From CAYSUS01 sp964434165 (GTDB lineage: Bacteria > Planctomycetota > Planctomycetia > Pirellulales > Thermoguttaceae), in NCBI GenBank assembly GCA_964434165.1, contig CAYSUS010000008.1, positions 51,758 through 115,757 of the forward strand: a DNA stretch of 64,000 nucleotides, in the 5' to 3' direction. A program made the position numbers and the translations under genes. The notes under the pieces are model-generated. The model was given only the letters and a program-made list of their open reading frames with translations, was not told the DNA's origin and ran no database searches. This document shows, piece by piece, positions 50,150-57,599 of the stretch (position 1 is its first letter; each line of letters opens with the position of its first letter).

Positions 50150-53100
50150 TCACCGCCAGTAACCGCTGAGCACGAAGCCGGCCCAGACCTCGGGCGTGGC
50201 GCGGCGCGGGGCCTCGGCGTCGTTGCGGTCCAGGCGCACGGCACCGCGGCTGTCGCCTTCGCGCATCATCCACAGTTGGGCCTCGCGCAGGGCCTCGAGC
50301 TTGCTCATCCGCTTGTTCCACAGGTTGTCGTAGAAGCGCTCCATGAGGTTGCGCGTGGCCGCGTCGGGCACGTTCCAGAGGGTGGACACCACGGTGCGGG
50401 CCCCCGCCACGTGGAACGACCGTTGCAGCCCCATCAGCCCCTCGCCGTGCTCCTCCATGCCCAGGCCCGTCTCGCAGGCCGAAAGCACGACCAGCTCCAC
50501 GCCGCGGAGGTTCACGGTCGCCACCTCCTCGGCCGTGAGGATGCCGTCGTCGCCTTTGGGGTCGGGCTTGTTCGCGCCGGCCAGGGCGATGCCCGAGAGC
50601 ACGCCTGGATTGATGCCGATGGTGCGGAAGTGGCCCATCAGCAGCGGGAACAAGTCCTCGATGTGCTCGTTGTCCACGGAGAGGCCCAGCAGCTTCTTGG
50701 GCATGTAGAAGCCGTGCGTGGCCAGGTGGAGGTAGAGGTGGCGCGTGGCCTGGCGGCGGAACGCCTCCTCGGTGGCCTGGCCGGCCTCCAGCGACGTGAA
50801 GCCCTCATCGCCGAAGTTGTCGCGATACATCTTCTCGATGGCGGCCATCTCTCCGCGGGTGGCGGACAGGGGCGCGAACTTCAGCTCGTCGTACTCCGAG
50901 ACCGCGCTCCGCCCGAACTTGCGGATCGTCCGCGCGCCTTCCTCGCCCGGCCTGGCGTCGTAGTTCACCGCGCCGACGACGAGCATGTTGCCCTCGGGCC
51001 GGCGGCCTTCAGGCTCCTTGACGAAGCTCGGCAGGAGCTGCGCGCCGGGCACGATGGCGAACGTCCGCTCCTCGAGGAGATACGATTCGGGCTTTTGGCC
51101 GGGCAGCGCGCCGAAAGGCAGCCGGCCCACCTCGCCGTCGGGCGAAATCAGCACGACGCCCGACCCGGCGAGCTTCGCCGCCAGGGGTTGCCACATCAGG
51201 TCGCGGAGCGCGGCCGCGGCCTCCGCGCCCGCCGGCGTCTGGCCGAAATCCTCGCGCCACGCCTCGACCGCGTCCTCGATCGCCTCGGCCGGCCCCAGGT
51301 CGATCATGGCAATCGGGGCGTCCTTGCGCACGATGAAGGCCAATAGCCGGCTCTCCTCGGCGTCCTGCTGCGCCTTCTCGGCCGGGCCTTGCCCGGGCAA
51401 GGGAGCCACCGTGTACTCCAGGAAATCGACGAGGGCGAATCCATCGGGCAAGACCTTGGTGACGTCCTCCGGCGTGACCTCTTCGGCGGTGGCGCCGAGC
51501 TCGCGGCTCTTGGCGGCCAGGTCCGTTTCCAGGCGCTGCTTGCGCCCGCTGAGCTCCTCGGACTTGCGCATCCATGCCCGGGGGTTCTTGGGGTCGGCCT
51601 TCTGGAGCACGTGCCGGGCCAGGGCGGAGCTGACCTCCTGGAGCTCGTCCAGCAGCGGCTCCAGGGCCGGGTTCTCGGCGAGCGCGCGCACCGCGCGCTG
51701 GCGCGAGAGAATCTGGCCCTTCCAGGCCAGCACGTGCCGGTACGCCCGGTCCTCGAACCGGCCGCTCTGGGCGGCCAGGGCCAGGTAGGCGTCGAGATAC
51801 GTCCGCTGCTGCCGGGCGGCGATTCGCTGGGCGGCCGCCGAGTGACCGCCCAGTAGAAGCCCCAGCTTCGCGCGGCTGATGGCGACGGCCTCGCGCAGCA
51901 GCGGCTCGGCCGCGTCCACGTCGCCTTGCGCGCGGTGCACCAGGGCCAGATCGCAGAGGGCCCGGGCCACGTCGAGGTCCTCCTCGCCGAGGACCGACTT
52001 GCGGATCGCCAGGACCTGCTCGCAAAGCGGCACCGCCCGGTCCGCCTGCCCCAGGGCGACATGGAGGCGGGCCAGCGACGCCAGCACGGCCGCAACCGCG
52101 AGGTGCTTGTCGCCTAGCGACTGCTTGCGGATCTCCAGGCACTTGCGCAGGACCGGCTCGGCCTTGGAGTAGTCCCTCGCGGCCACGTGCAGGTCGCCCA
52201 GCTCGGCGAGACGGTCGGAGTAGGCGAGCGAGCGCTCGCCCTCACTCTGCCGCGCGACCTCGGCCGCCTGCTGGAAATACGACGCGGCCTCGTCGTACTG
52301 CTCGTCTTGCTGGGCAAGCTGCCCCAGGTTCGAGAGGCACTTGAGGTAGTTGGCGCGATGGTCGGCCGAGGAACGGAGGCTCTCCACCGCCTGTTTCAGC
52401 AGACGTTCGGCGGCCGCGTCGTCCAGCATGCGCGAGTGGACCTCGGCCAGGCCGACGAGGCACACGCCGTAGGCCGGGTGTGACTCGCCGGCCGTCTTGC
52501 GGATCGTCTCCCGAACCTCGGTGTAGATCTCGCGGGCTCGAGTCAGATTCCCCTTGGCCATGCACAACTCGGCCAGCAGCCACTTGCAGTCGATGAAGTC
52601 CTGCCCCGTTTCGCCTTGCAGGCCGCGCCACAGGTCGAGGGCCTCCTTCGCCATCTCCTCGGCCCGGACGAAGTCGCCGCGCTGTTGGTGCACGCCGGCC
52701 CACTCCATCAGGCATCGCGCTTGTCCTGCTCGCTGATCCCCCGGAACACCCTTCCAGGTCTGGACGGCCTTCTCGAACACCTCGTCGCCGCGTGCGGGAT
52801 CGCTCTTCGCATGGTATGTCAGGGCCAGGATCCGGAGGGCTTCGGCATACTCGGCGCTCTTCTCTCCGCTGATCTCTCTCCAGGCGTCGAGCGACTCGCG
52901 AAGAGTCTTCTCGGCCCGGTCGAAGTCGCCGAGGTTGATGTACATGGTGCCGAGGTTGCGGAGCTGCGCGGCGATCTGAGCCGGCCCGGCAGAGCCCGAC
53001 TTCCGGCCTAGCGCGATCGACTGGCTGAGGAAGGCCGCCGCCTCGCCCCACTCGCGCTTGAGCGAGCAAACCGACGAGAGATGATCCAGCGTGTTCGCCT

Positions 53101-54319
53101 TGGGCTCGCCCCACAGGTCGCGCTCCAGGGCTTCGGCCTGGCGGAGATACGGTTCGGCGCGCTTCGCATCGCTCGATGCGAGGAACATGGCGCCGAGGTC
53201 CGCGACGCATCGGGCGTAGTCCGGGTCGTCGGTGCCGCGCGTCTTGCGGAGGGCCTTCTCCGCGACCTGGAGCAACTGCTGAGAGAGCGGGAAGGCGCGG
53301 AGGTGCGCGTACATGTACGCCATCACCCGGAGCACCTCGCAGTACTCCGGGTGCTCCTCGCCCAGGGTGAGGGCCTTCACGTGCTCGGCGTGCAGCACGA
53401 TGGGCCGGGCGATCGCCCGCTTCTCGGGTACGCTGAGGATCCACACCCACGCCAGCCGCTCGGCGGCCCGCGCGTAGTGGAGGTGCTGGTCGCCGTGCGT
53501 GCGGCCGTAGGACTGCATCGCTTCGAGGAAGAGGACCTCGGCCCGGTCGCGCTGGCCGTCGTTGTAGCAGAGGCTGCCGAGCTGCATGGCGCAGTCGGCG
53601 GTGCGCCAGTGCCCTGGGGCAAGCTGCTTCTTGAAGATCCCGTAGGCCTTCTCGGCCGCGGCCACGGCCTGGCTCGCTTGCCCGGTCGCGTCGAGCAGCG
53701 CCGCCCGCACGGCAAGCCGCTCGGCCTCGCGCACCTGTTCGCGCGCGGCCTGGGGGGCGGACTTGAGGGCGGCGGAGTACTGCAGACGCCTTTGCGCGTC
53801 GGCGGCTCGCCACGGGTTGGAGCCCAGAAGCCCGCTGGCGTCGGCCACCTGCTGCTTGAGCAGGGCCTCGGCCGTGTCGAAGTCGCCGAGCAGTTCGCAC
53901 AGATCGACCAGCCGATTGGAGGCCTCGTAGGTCGCCGCGTGGGCCGCACCGAGCGCCTTCTTGCGGATCGCCAGGCACTCCTTGCGCAGCGGCACGGCCT
54001 TGGCCTCCTCGCCCGCCTCGCGGTAGCGGTCGGCCAGCCAGTCGAGCGACCGGGCGAGGCGGGCGTCGCCCTGGCCGTACAGCTTCCGCTCCAGCGCGAT
54101 CAGCCTCTCGGCTTCGGCGATCGCCTCGGCGAGCTTGCCCTGGAAGCGGAGCGCCTGCATGCGGCGCCGCATGCGCGAGCAGGCCGCCTCGTCCGGCTCG
54201 GCCTCGGCGGCGGCCTGCGGCGTGGCCCGCGGCTCGGGCTTCACGGCCTGGCCGGGGGCCTGCTGGAGCCACGCGGCGGCAAGTGCCGCCCCGACGATCA
54301 GCCAGGTTGGAGCGGTCAT
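50150..54319 (-). CDS. Exported TPR-CHAT protein (caspase-like clan CD peptidase)
   Basis: The 1389-residue protein has a hydrophobic N-terminal segment with a plausible cleavage site (WLIVGAALAAAWLQQAPGQA), so it is probably exported, although it lacks the usual basic residues before it. Residues about 45-900 are TPR repeats of the kinesin-light-chain type (for example ALCDLALVHRAQGDVDAAEP). The C-terminal CHAT domain (about 1000-1389) keeps the catalytic dyad His1202 in LHLATHGFY and Cys1282 in VVLSACETGLG. It ends in the conserved AGFVLSGYWR. CHAT is a clan CD protease fold related to caspases and separase. The start at 54319 has AAAGGA eight bases upstream. It lies 47 bases after the trypsin-like gene on the same strand. 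Confidence 0.9.
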   Translation of the reverse strand: MTAPTWLIVGAALAAAWLQQAPGQAVKPEPRATPQAAAEAEPDEAACSRMRRRMQALRFQGKLAEAIAEAERLIALERKLYGQGDARLARSLDWLADRYREAGEEAKAVPLRKECLAIRKKALGAAHAATYEASNRLVDLCELLGDFDTAEALLKQQVADASGLLGSNPWRAADAQRRLQYSAALKSAPQAAREQVREAERLAVRAALLDATGQASQAVAAAEKAYGIFKKQLAPGHWRTADCAMQLGSLCYNDGQRDRAEVLFLEAMQSYGRTHGDQHLHYARAAERLAWVWILSVPEKRAIARPIVLHAEHVKALTLGEEHPEYCEVLRVMAYMYAHLRAFPLSQQLLQVAEKALRKTRGTDDPDYARCVADLGAMFLASSDAKRAEPYLRQAEALERDLWGEPKANTLDHLSSVCSLKREWGEAAAFLSQSIALGRKSGSAGPAQIAAQLRNLGTMYINLGDFDRAEKTLRESLDAWREISGEKSAEYAEALRILALTYHAKSDPARGDEVFEKAVQTWKGVPGDQRAGQARCLMEWAGVHQQRGDFVRAEEMAKEALDLWRGLQGETGQDFIDCKWLLAELCMAKGNLTRAREIYTEVRETIRKTAGESHPAYGVCLVGLAEVHSRMLDDAAAERLLKQAVESLRSSADHRANYLKCLSNLGQLAQQDEQYDEAASYFQQAAEVARQSEGERSLAYSDRLAELGDLHVAARDYSKAEPVLRKCLEIRKQSLGDKHLAVAAVLASLARLHVALGQADRAVPLCEQVLAIRKSVLGEEDLDVARALCDLALVHRAQGDVDAAEPLLREAVAISRAKLGLLLGGHSAAAQRIAARQQRTYLDAYLALAAQSGRFEDRAYRHVLAWKGQILSRQRAVRALAENPALEPLLDELQEVSSALARHVLQKADPKNPRAWMRKSEELSGRKQRLETDLAAKSRELGATAEEVTPEDVTKVLPDGFALVDFLEYTVAPLPGQGPAEKAQQDAEESRLLAFIVRKDAPIAMIDLGPAEAIEDAVEAWREDFGQTPAGAEAAAALRDLMWQPLAAKLAGSGVVLISPDGEVGRLPFGALPGQKPESYLLEERTFAIVPGAQLLPSFVKEPEGRRPEGNMLVVGAVNYDARPGEEGARTIRKFGRSAVSEYDELKFAPLSATRGEMAAIEKMYRDNFGDEGFTSLEAGQATEEAFRRQATRHLYLHLATHGFYMPKKLLGLSVDNEHIEDLFPLLMGHFRTIGINPGVLSGIALAGANKPDPKGDDGILTAEEVATVNLRGVELVVLSACETGLGMEEHGEGLMGLQRSFHVAGARTVVSTLWNVPDAATRNLMERFYDNLWNKRMSKLEALREAQLWMMREGDSRGAVRLDRNDAEAPRRATPEVWAGFVLSGYWR

Positions 54320-54366
54320 GGCCTTGTTCCTTTCGATCTCCTGAACGTTGCGTCGAGGATCGCGAG

Positions 54367-55827
54367 TTACTGCGTCGACGGCGGAGGCGGCGGCGAGGAG
54401 GGCACGACCGGAGGCGGCGGTGGGGCGCTCGACGAAGCGCCGCTTCCCACGATCTTGGCCAGCGCGGCCCGGGCTTTCTCGTCCTCAAACAGCGACGGAT
54501 CGAACAGCGGCCGCGTCGTCTTCTTCGCCTCCCACTTGCCGTCATTCAGCAGGAGCGCCAGGTCGGCCTGGTCGTCGCCGCTGAAGTCGGTCAGGATCAC
54601 GTCGATCCGGCCGTCGTTGTCCGTATCGTACAAGGCCCGCGGCGCGGGTCCGATGTGCAAGGCAAACTCGTAGTCCCAGGCCTTGCGCATGGCCGGCTCT
54701 GCCAGGCGTGCGGCGTCGAAGTCGGGTGTGGTGTCCTGATCCAGATCGACCAGGCAGCCGGTGGGCGGCTTGTCCGGACCCATGGCGAAAACGAGCGTGT
54801 CGAGGATTTTGTCCCGCGTGCGGTCTTTGAGGATGCTGACCGTGCCCTGCGGCCACGGATCGGGGATGAACGGCTCGGGCCTCTCGGGCCGGTCGGCCAG
54901 AAACGCCCGCACTTCGTCCAGGTGCAGGTGGTAAGAGAACTTGTCCACAGAGATCCCCTCGTTCTGTTGACTGCGGGGGATGGCGAAGGTCACGCCGATG
55001 AGCTTGCCGTGTTCATCGACCAGCGGCCCGCCCGAGTCGCCCGGGTTGATCCCGCACGTGGAGATCAACACCTTGCGTTTGGGGGCGGAGCGCAGGGCCT
55101 GCTTCATGAACGCCCGCTCCAACGGCGAGGCGGCCAGGCGCGCGACCACGGTCTGAATCATGTCCTGCGGCCAGGTGCCGACCGCGGAGAGCTCGCCGCT
55201 GCGCACGGTCCACATCATGCCGGCGCGGGGATGGCCCAGGGCCACGCAGTCGCTGCCCGGCACGGCCACCTCCTCGGACAGCTCGACGAAGGGCAGCCTC
55301 TCCACGCCCGGCGGCATCTTCGAGAGCTTGACGAGGGCAAGGTCCTTCTCCGGGCTGGTCTTGAATACCACGCCGAGGATCGCCGGCTGCTGGACCTCCA
55401 TGACGCGGCCTTCCATCTTGCCGAGATACACGGCCACGACACGCACGCCCGTGCCCTTGCCCAGCCCGCCCTCGACCGCGACGTGGTGGTTCGTCAACAT
55501 CCACCCGTCGTCGCTGACGAGGAATCCCGAGCCGTAGGCGTTGCCCGTGTGGATCAGCACGGTCGCCGGGGCCACCTTGGCGTACACGCCGGCGCCGGGT
55601 CCGCGGCTGACCTCGGGGTTCGAGGCGAGCTTCTCTTCGCCCAGCGGCGCCGGCCGGGCCGCGGCCCGCGCTGCCTGCTGAGGCGTCGTGCCGGAGAGGC
55701 CCTTCGAGGGCATCTTATTGGGCAGAAGGGCGTCGTCGCCCTGTTGGTCAGCGCACCATCCGGTCACACCGAGACCCGCGATCGCTACGGCCAAGGCCAG
55801 GCCGACGGGTAGTAGACGTTTCCACAT
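54367..55827 (-). CDS. Secreted trypsin-like serine protease with FG-GAP/EF-hand-like Asp-rich region
   Basis: The 486-residue product has a signal peptide (MWKRLLPVGLALAVAIAGLG, cleavage about residue 26). Its trypsin-like domain (about 76-300) has an apparently intact triad: His115 in TNHHVA, Asp162 in KDLALVKL and Ser265 in GDSGGP. A C-terminal region (about 355-450) contains two Asp-rich, calcium-binding-like motifs (VDLDQDTTPDFD and YDTDNDGRIDVI). A proline-rich tail follows. The protein is probably exported. It is the promoter-proximal gene of the three-gene minus-strand unit with the TPR-CHAT and kinase-caspase genes. The Asp-rich part could make activity calcium-dependent; this is an inference. 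Confidence 0.88.
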   Translation of the reverse strand: MWKRLLPVGLALAVAIAGLGVTGWCADQQGDDALLPNKMPSKGLSGTTPQQAARAAARPAPLGEEKLASNPEVSRGPGAGVYAKVAPATVLIHTGNAYGSGFLVSDDGWMLTNHHVAVEGGLGKGTGVRVVAVYLGKMEGRVMEVQQPAILGVVFKTSPEKDLALVKLSKMPPGVERLPFVELSEEVAVPGSDCVALGHPRAGMMWTVRSGELSAVGTWPQDMIQTVVARLAASPLERAFMKQALRSAPKRKVLISTCGINPGDSGGPLVDEHGKLIGVTFAIPRSQQNEGISVDKFSYHLHLDEVRAFLADRPERPEPFIPDPWPQGTVSILKDRTRDKILDTLVFAMGPDKPPTGCLVDLDQDTTPDFDAARLAEPAMRKAWDYEFALHIGPAPRALYDTDNDGRIDVILTDFSGDDQADLALLLNDGKWEAKKTTRPLFDPSLFEDEKARAALAKIVGSGASSSAPPPPPVVPSSPPPPPSTQ

Positions 55828-55936
55828 TACCTATTCCCCCCCAAGTTGTCTATGCCCCAGATGTTCAGGATGACCGAGGTACCCTGAAATGGTAGCACCC
55901 GTTCGGACCGGAGCGCACCCCCCTTGGTGAGACGCC

Positions 55937-55964
55937 AGTCTAAACCGCTTTCGCGCGAAATCAA
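55937..55964 (-). promoter_or_regulatory. Possible sigma-70 promoter for the three-protease operon
   Basis: On the minus strand TTGATT (55959-55964) and TAGACT (55937-55942) are 16 bases apart. The -10 box is identical to the one before the polysaccharide cluster. A leader of about 105 bases would precede the trypsin-like gene. Confidence 0.4.
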
Positions 55965-56060
55965 CCCTCCGTTACCCCGGTTGCGCCGCCGGCCTGCCGC
56001 CGCTCTCGGGCAATTCGCTCCGTCTTGACGGAAGGCGACGATGACCTGCCGGCCGCACGA

Positions 56061-56079
56061 GCGGGTTTGCGAAACCCGC
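56061..56079. promoter_or_regulatory. Palindrome overlapping the sigma-factor promoter (operator candidate)
   Basis: GCGGGTTTGCGAAACCCGC is a perfect 8-bp inverted repeat with a 3-base centre. Its right half overlaps the putative -35 box TTGCGA (56067-56072), so a protein binding it could control the sigma gene. It may alternatively be an interspersed palindrome. Confidence 0.5.
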
Positions 56080-56096
56080 GGTGCCGATCGTATCAT
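56067..56096 (+). promoter_or_regulatory. Possible promoter of the ECF sigma gene
   Basis: TTGCGA (56067-56072) and TATCAT (56091-56096) are 18 bases apart. Transcription would begin near 56103, 40 bases before the ATG at 56143. Confidence 0.4.
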
Positions 56097-56142
56097 CCGG
56101 GGTGTGCGCGAGGCCGGCTCGCGTTTTCGCCAAGGACTGGAC

Positions 56143-56745
56143 ATGACCGACGAACCCATCAGCCAGTGGCTCCGCGGGCTTGCCCAGGGTGACGAGTCCG
56201 CGGTCAGGCTCATCTGGCAGCAGTACTTCGAGCGCCTGGTCCGTCTGGCCGGCCGACGGCTGGGCGACGCGGGGCGCCGCGCGGCCGATGAGGAAGACGT
56301 CGCGCTTAGCGCACTGCACAGCCTCTGCCGCGGCGCGGCCGCCGGCCGGTTTCCCAGGCTGGACGACCGCGACGACCTTTGGAAGCTGCTGGCGGTGATC
56401 ACCGCGCGCAAGGCCGTGGCCCAGAGGCGGCGTGATCTGCGTCAGAAGCGGGGCGGCGGGCTGGTCCGCGGCGAGTCGGCCCTCCAGGCGGGCGGCGACG
56501 ACCATCCGCTTGGCGGGATCGGCGAGGTCCTTGGCGCGGAGCCGACCCCGGAGCTGGCGGCCCAGATCAGCGAGCAGTGCGAGGTGCTGCTCGATCGACT
56601 CGACGACGGCTCGCTGAAGACGATCGCCCTGCTGAAGCTCGAAGGCCACACCAATCAGGAGATCGCCGACCGGCTCGGCTACACGCTGAGGACGGTGGAG
56701 AAGAAGCTCGCCCGCATCCGTCAGAAGTGGGCCCGCTTCGCGTAG
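56143..56745 (+). CDS. ECF-family RNA polymerase sigma factor
   Basis: The 200-residue protein has a sigma region 2 (about 8-75; DESAVRLIWQQYFERLVRLA and LWKLLAVITARKAVAQRRRD) and a sigma region 4 helix-turn-helix (about 145-195; LLKLEGHTNQEIADRLGY followed by TLRTVEKKLARIRQKW). This is the planctomycete-type ECF group (PF07638-like), members of which are often tied to Ser/Thr kinases. ATG 56143 has AAGGA seven bases upstream; the longer frame from 56041 is unsupported. It diverges from the trypsin/CHAT/kinase-caspase operon and probably controls it or responds to it. No cognate anti-sigma factor is in the window. Confidence 0.92.
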   Translation: MTDEPISQWLRGLAQGDESAVRLIWQQYFERLVRLAGRRLGDAGRRAADEEDVALSALHSLCRGAAAGRFPRLDDRDDLWKLLAVITARKAVAQRRRDLRQKRGGGLVRGESALQAGGDDHPLGGIGEVLGAEPTPELAAQISEQCEVLLDRLDDGSLKTIALLKLEGHTNQEIADRLGYTLRTVEKKLARIRQKWARFA

Positions 56746-56834
56746 GTCTCCCGCGAGCGATCCCGGCTCCGGGCAGACCGCGCCGTTGCGCGAGGCGTTC
56801 ATGTCCAGTTCCTCCTGCGGGTCCAATTCGAGCA

Positions 56835-56878
56835 GCCGGCCGGAGCGCCGCCGCGGTGGGCGAGACGCTCCGGCCGGC
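56835..56878. terminator. Bidirectional terminator-like hairpin between convergent genes
   Basis: GCCGGCCGGAGCG (56835-56847) and CGCTCCGGCCGGC (56866-56878) make a perfect 13-bp inverted repeat with an 18-base loop, in the 154-base gap between the sigma gene (plus) and the secreted protein gene (minus). No T-run follows on either strand, so termination is inferred from position. Confidence 0.55.
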
Positions 56879-56899
56879 ATGGCGAGGCTTGGACTGCGG

Positions 56900-57310
56900 T
56901 CACTGCCCCCGTCGCCGCAACTGATCGCCCATGTCCTGAAAGAACTGGGCGTTGCGGAGGCAGCCGGCGGCGGCAATTCGGGAGCCGTTGCTCATGTAGC
57001 GGAACCACGGCACGTGCGAGGGCTCGTTGGAGCTGGCCGCGGCGCTGGCGAACATCCGCTCGGCCCGCTGGAAGACCCCGGCCATCTGGCGATAGATCTG
57101 GGCCGCGCGGTACTTGTCGCCCGACGTGGGGCCGACGTGGTGGACCTGGCGCTTGAGGGCCTCGAGCTCTCGGGTCATCTGCCGCCACTGGATTCCGGTG
57201 GGCGAGGCGTCGGGCCGCACCGCGGCCTCCGTCCGACCGGCCCCGACCAGGGCCATGCCCAGCAGCAACCCGAAACAAGCCAGATTTCGCAGGGAAACGA
57301 CGCGATTCAT
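56900..57310 (-). CDS. Small secreted protein of unknown function
   Basis: The 136-residue product has a signal peptide (NLACFGLLLGMALVGAGRTEA) and a predicted alpha-helical body: RQMTRELEALKRQVHHVG, RAAQIYRQMAGVFQRAERMF and RNAQFFQDMGDQLRRRG. I do not recognise the family. ATG 57310 has a good GAGGAG site about six bases upstream, while the long open frame upstream lacks one. It is the last gene of a minus-strand group after the large PQQ/LamG gene, separated by 289 bases of hairpin-rich DNA. It could be a small periplasmic helical protein. Confidence 0.72.
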   Translation of the reverse strand: MNRVVSLRNLACFGLLLGMALVGAGRTEAAVRPDASPTGIQWRQMTRELEALKRQVHHVGPTSGDKYRAAQIYRQMAGVFQRAERMFASAAASSNEPSHVPWFRYMSNGSRIAAAGCLRNAQFFQDMGDQLRRRGQ

Positions 57311-57425
57311 CACTTCTCTCCTCAAAGGGAACGGGGTGCCGGTCGCGCGGGACCGGCCGGCCGCCTCGGCCGGGCTGACCACGGTCCCGCACGCCTCGTC
57401 CTGTTCATGGCCGTAGCCCTGCGCA

Positions 57426-57474
57426 GCCCGGCCGGGAAAACTCGCGAGAGGAGGAAGAAAACGCCCGGCCGGGC
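57426..57474. other. Pair of self-complementary GCCCGGCCGGG palindromes
   Basis: The 11-12 base palindromes at 57426-57436 and 57463-57474 can pair with each other. Downstream of the large PQQ/LamG gene (minus strand), the second is followed by TTTTCTTCC (57454-57462 read backwards), resembling a terminator. Weak but positioned where termination would be expected. Confidence 0.4.
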
Positions 57475-57599
57475 CTTTGACGGATCGGGGGTGGCATCTT
57501 GGCGGCCCGACCGCGCCTGCCGTGACAGGGCTGACCAACCTGGCCGCGGCCGGCGACGTTACGGAAGAGCACCGCCCCGGCGTCGTCGCTTCGACGGCG

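Larger units (their letters stand above)
55828..56142. other. Divergent intergenic region between the protease operon and the sigma factor gene
   Basis: The gap carries opposing promoter candidates: a minus-strand one (55937-55964) for the protease operon and a plus-strand one (56067-56096) for the sigma gene. A hairpin (56061-56079) overlaps the second. No gene is credible inside it. This layout suggests that the sigma factor and the protease operon are co-regulated. Confidence 0.6.

Noticed and set aside
53081..54673. A 530-codon plus-strand open frame opposite the TPR-CHAT gene
   Set aside because: Antisense frame with repetitive composition and no homology signal.
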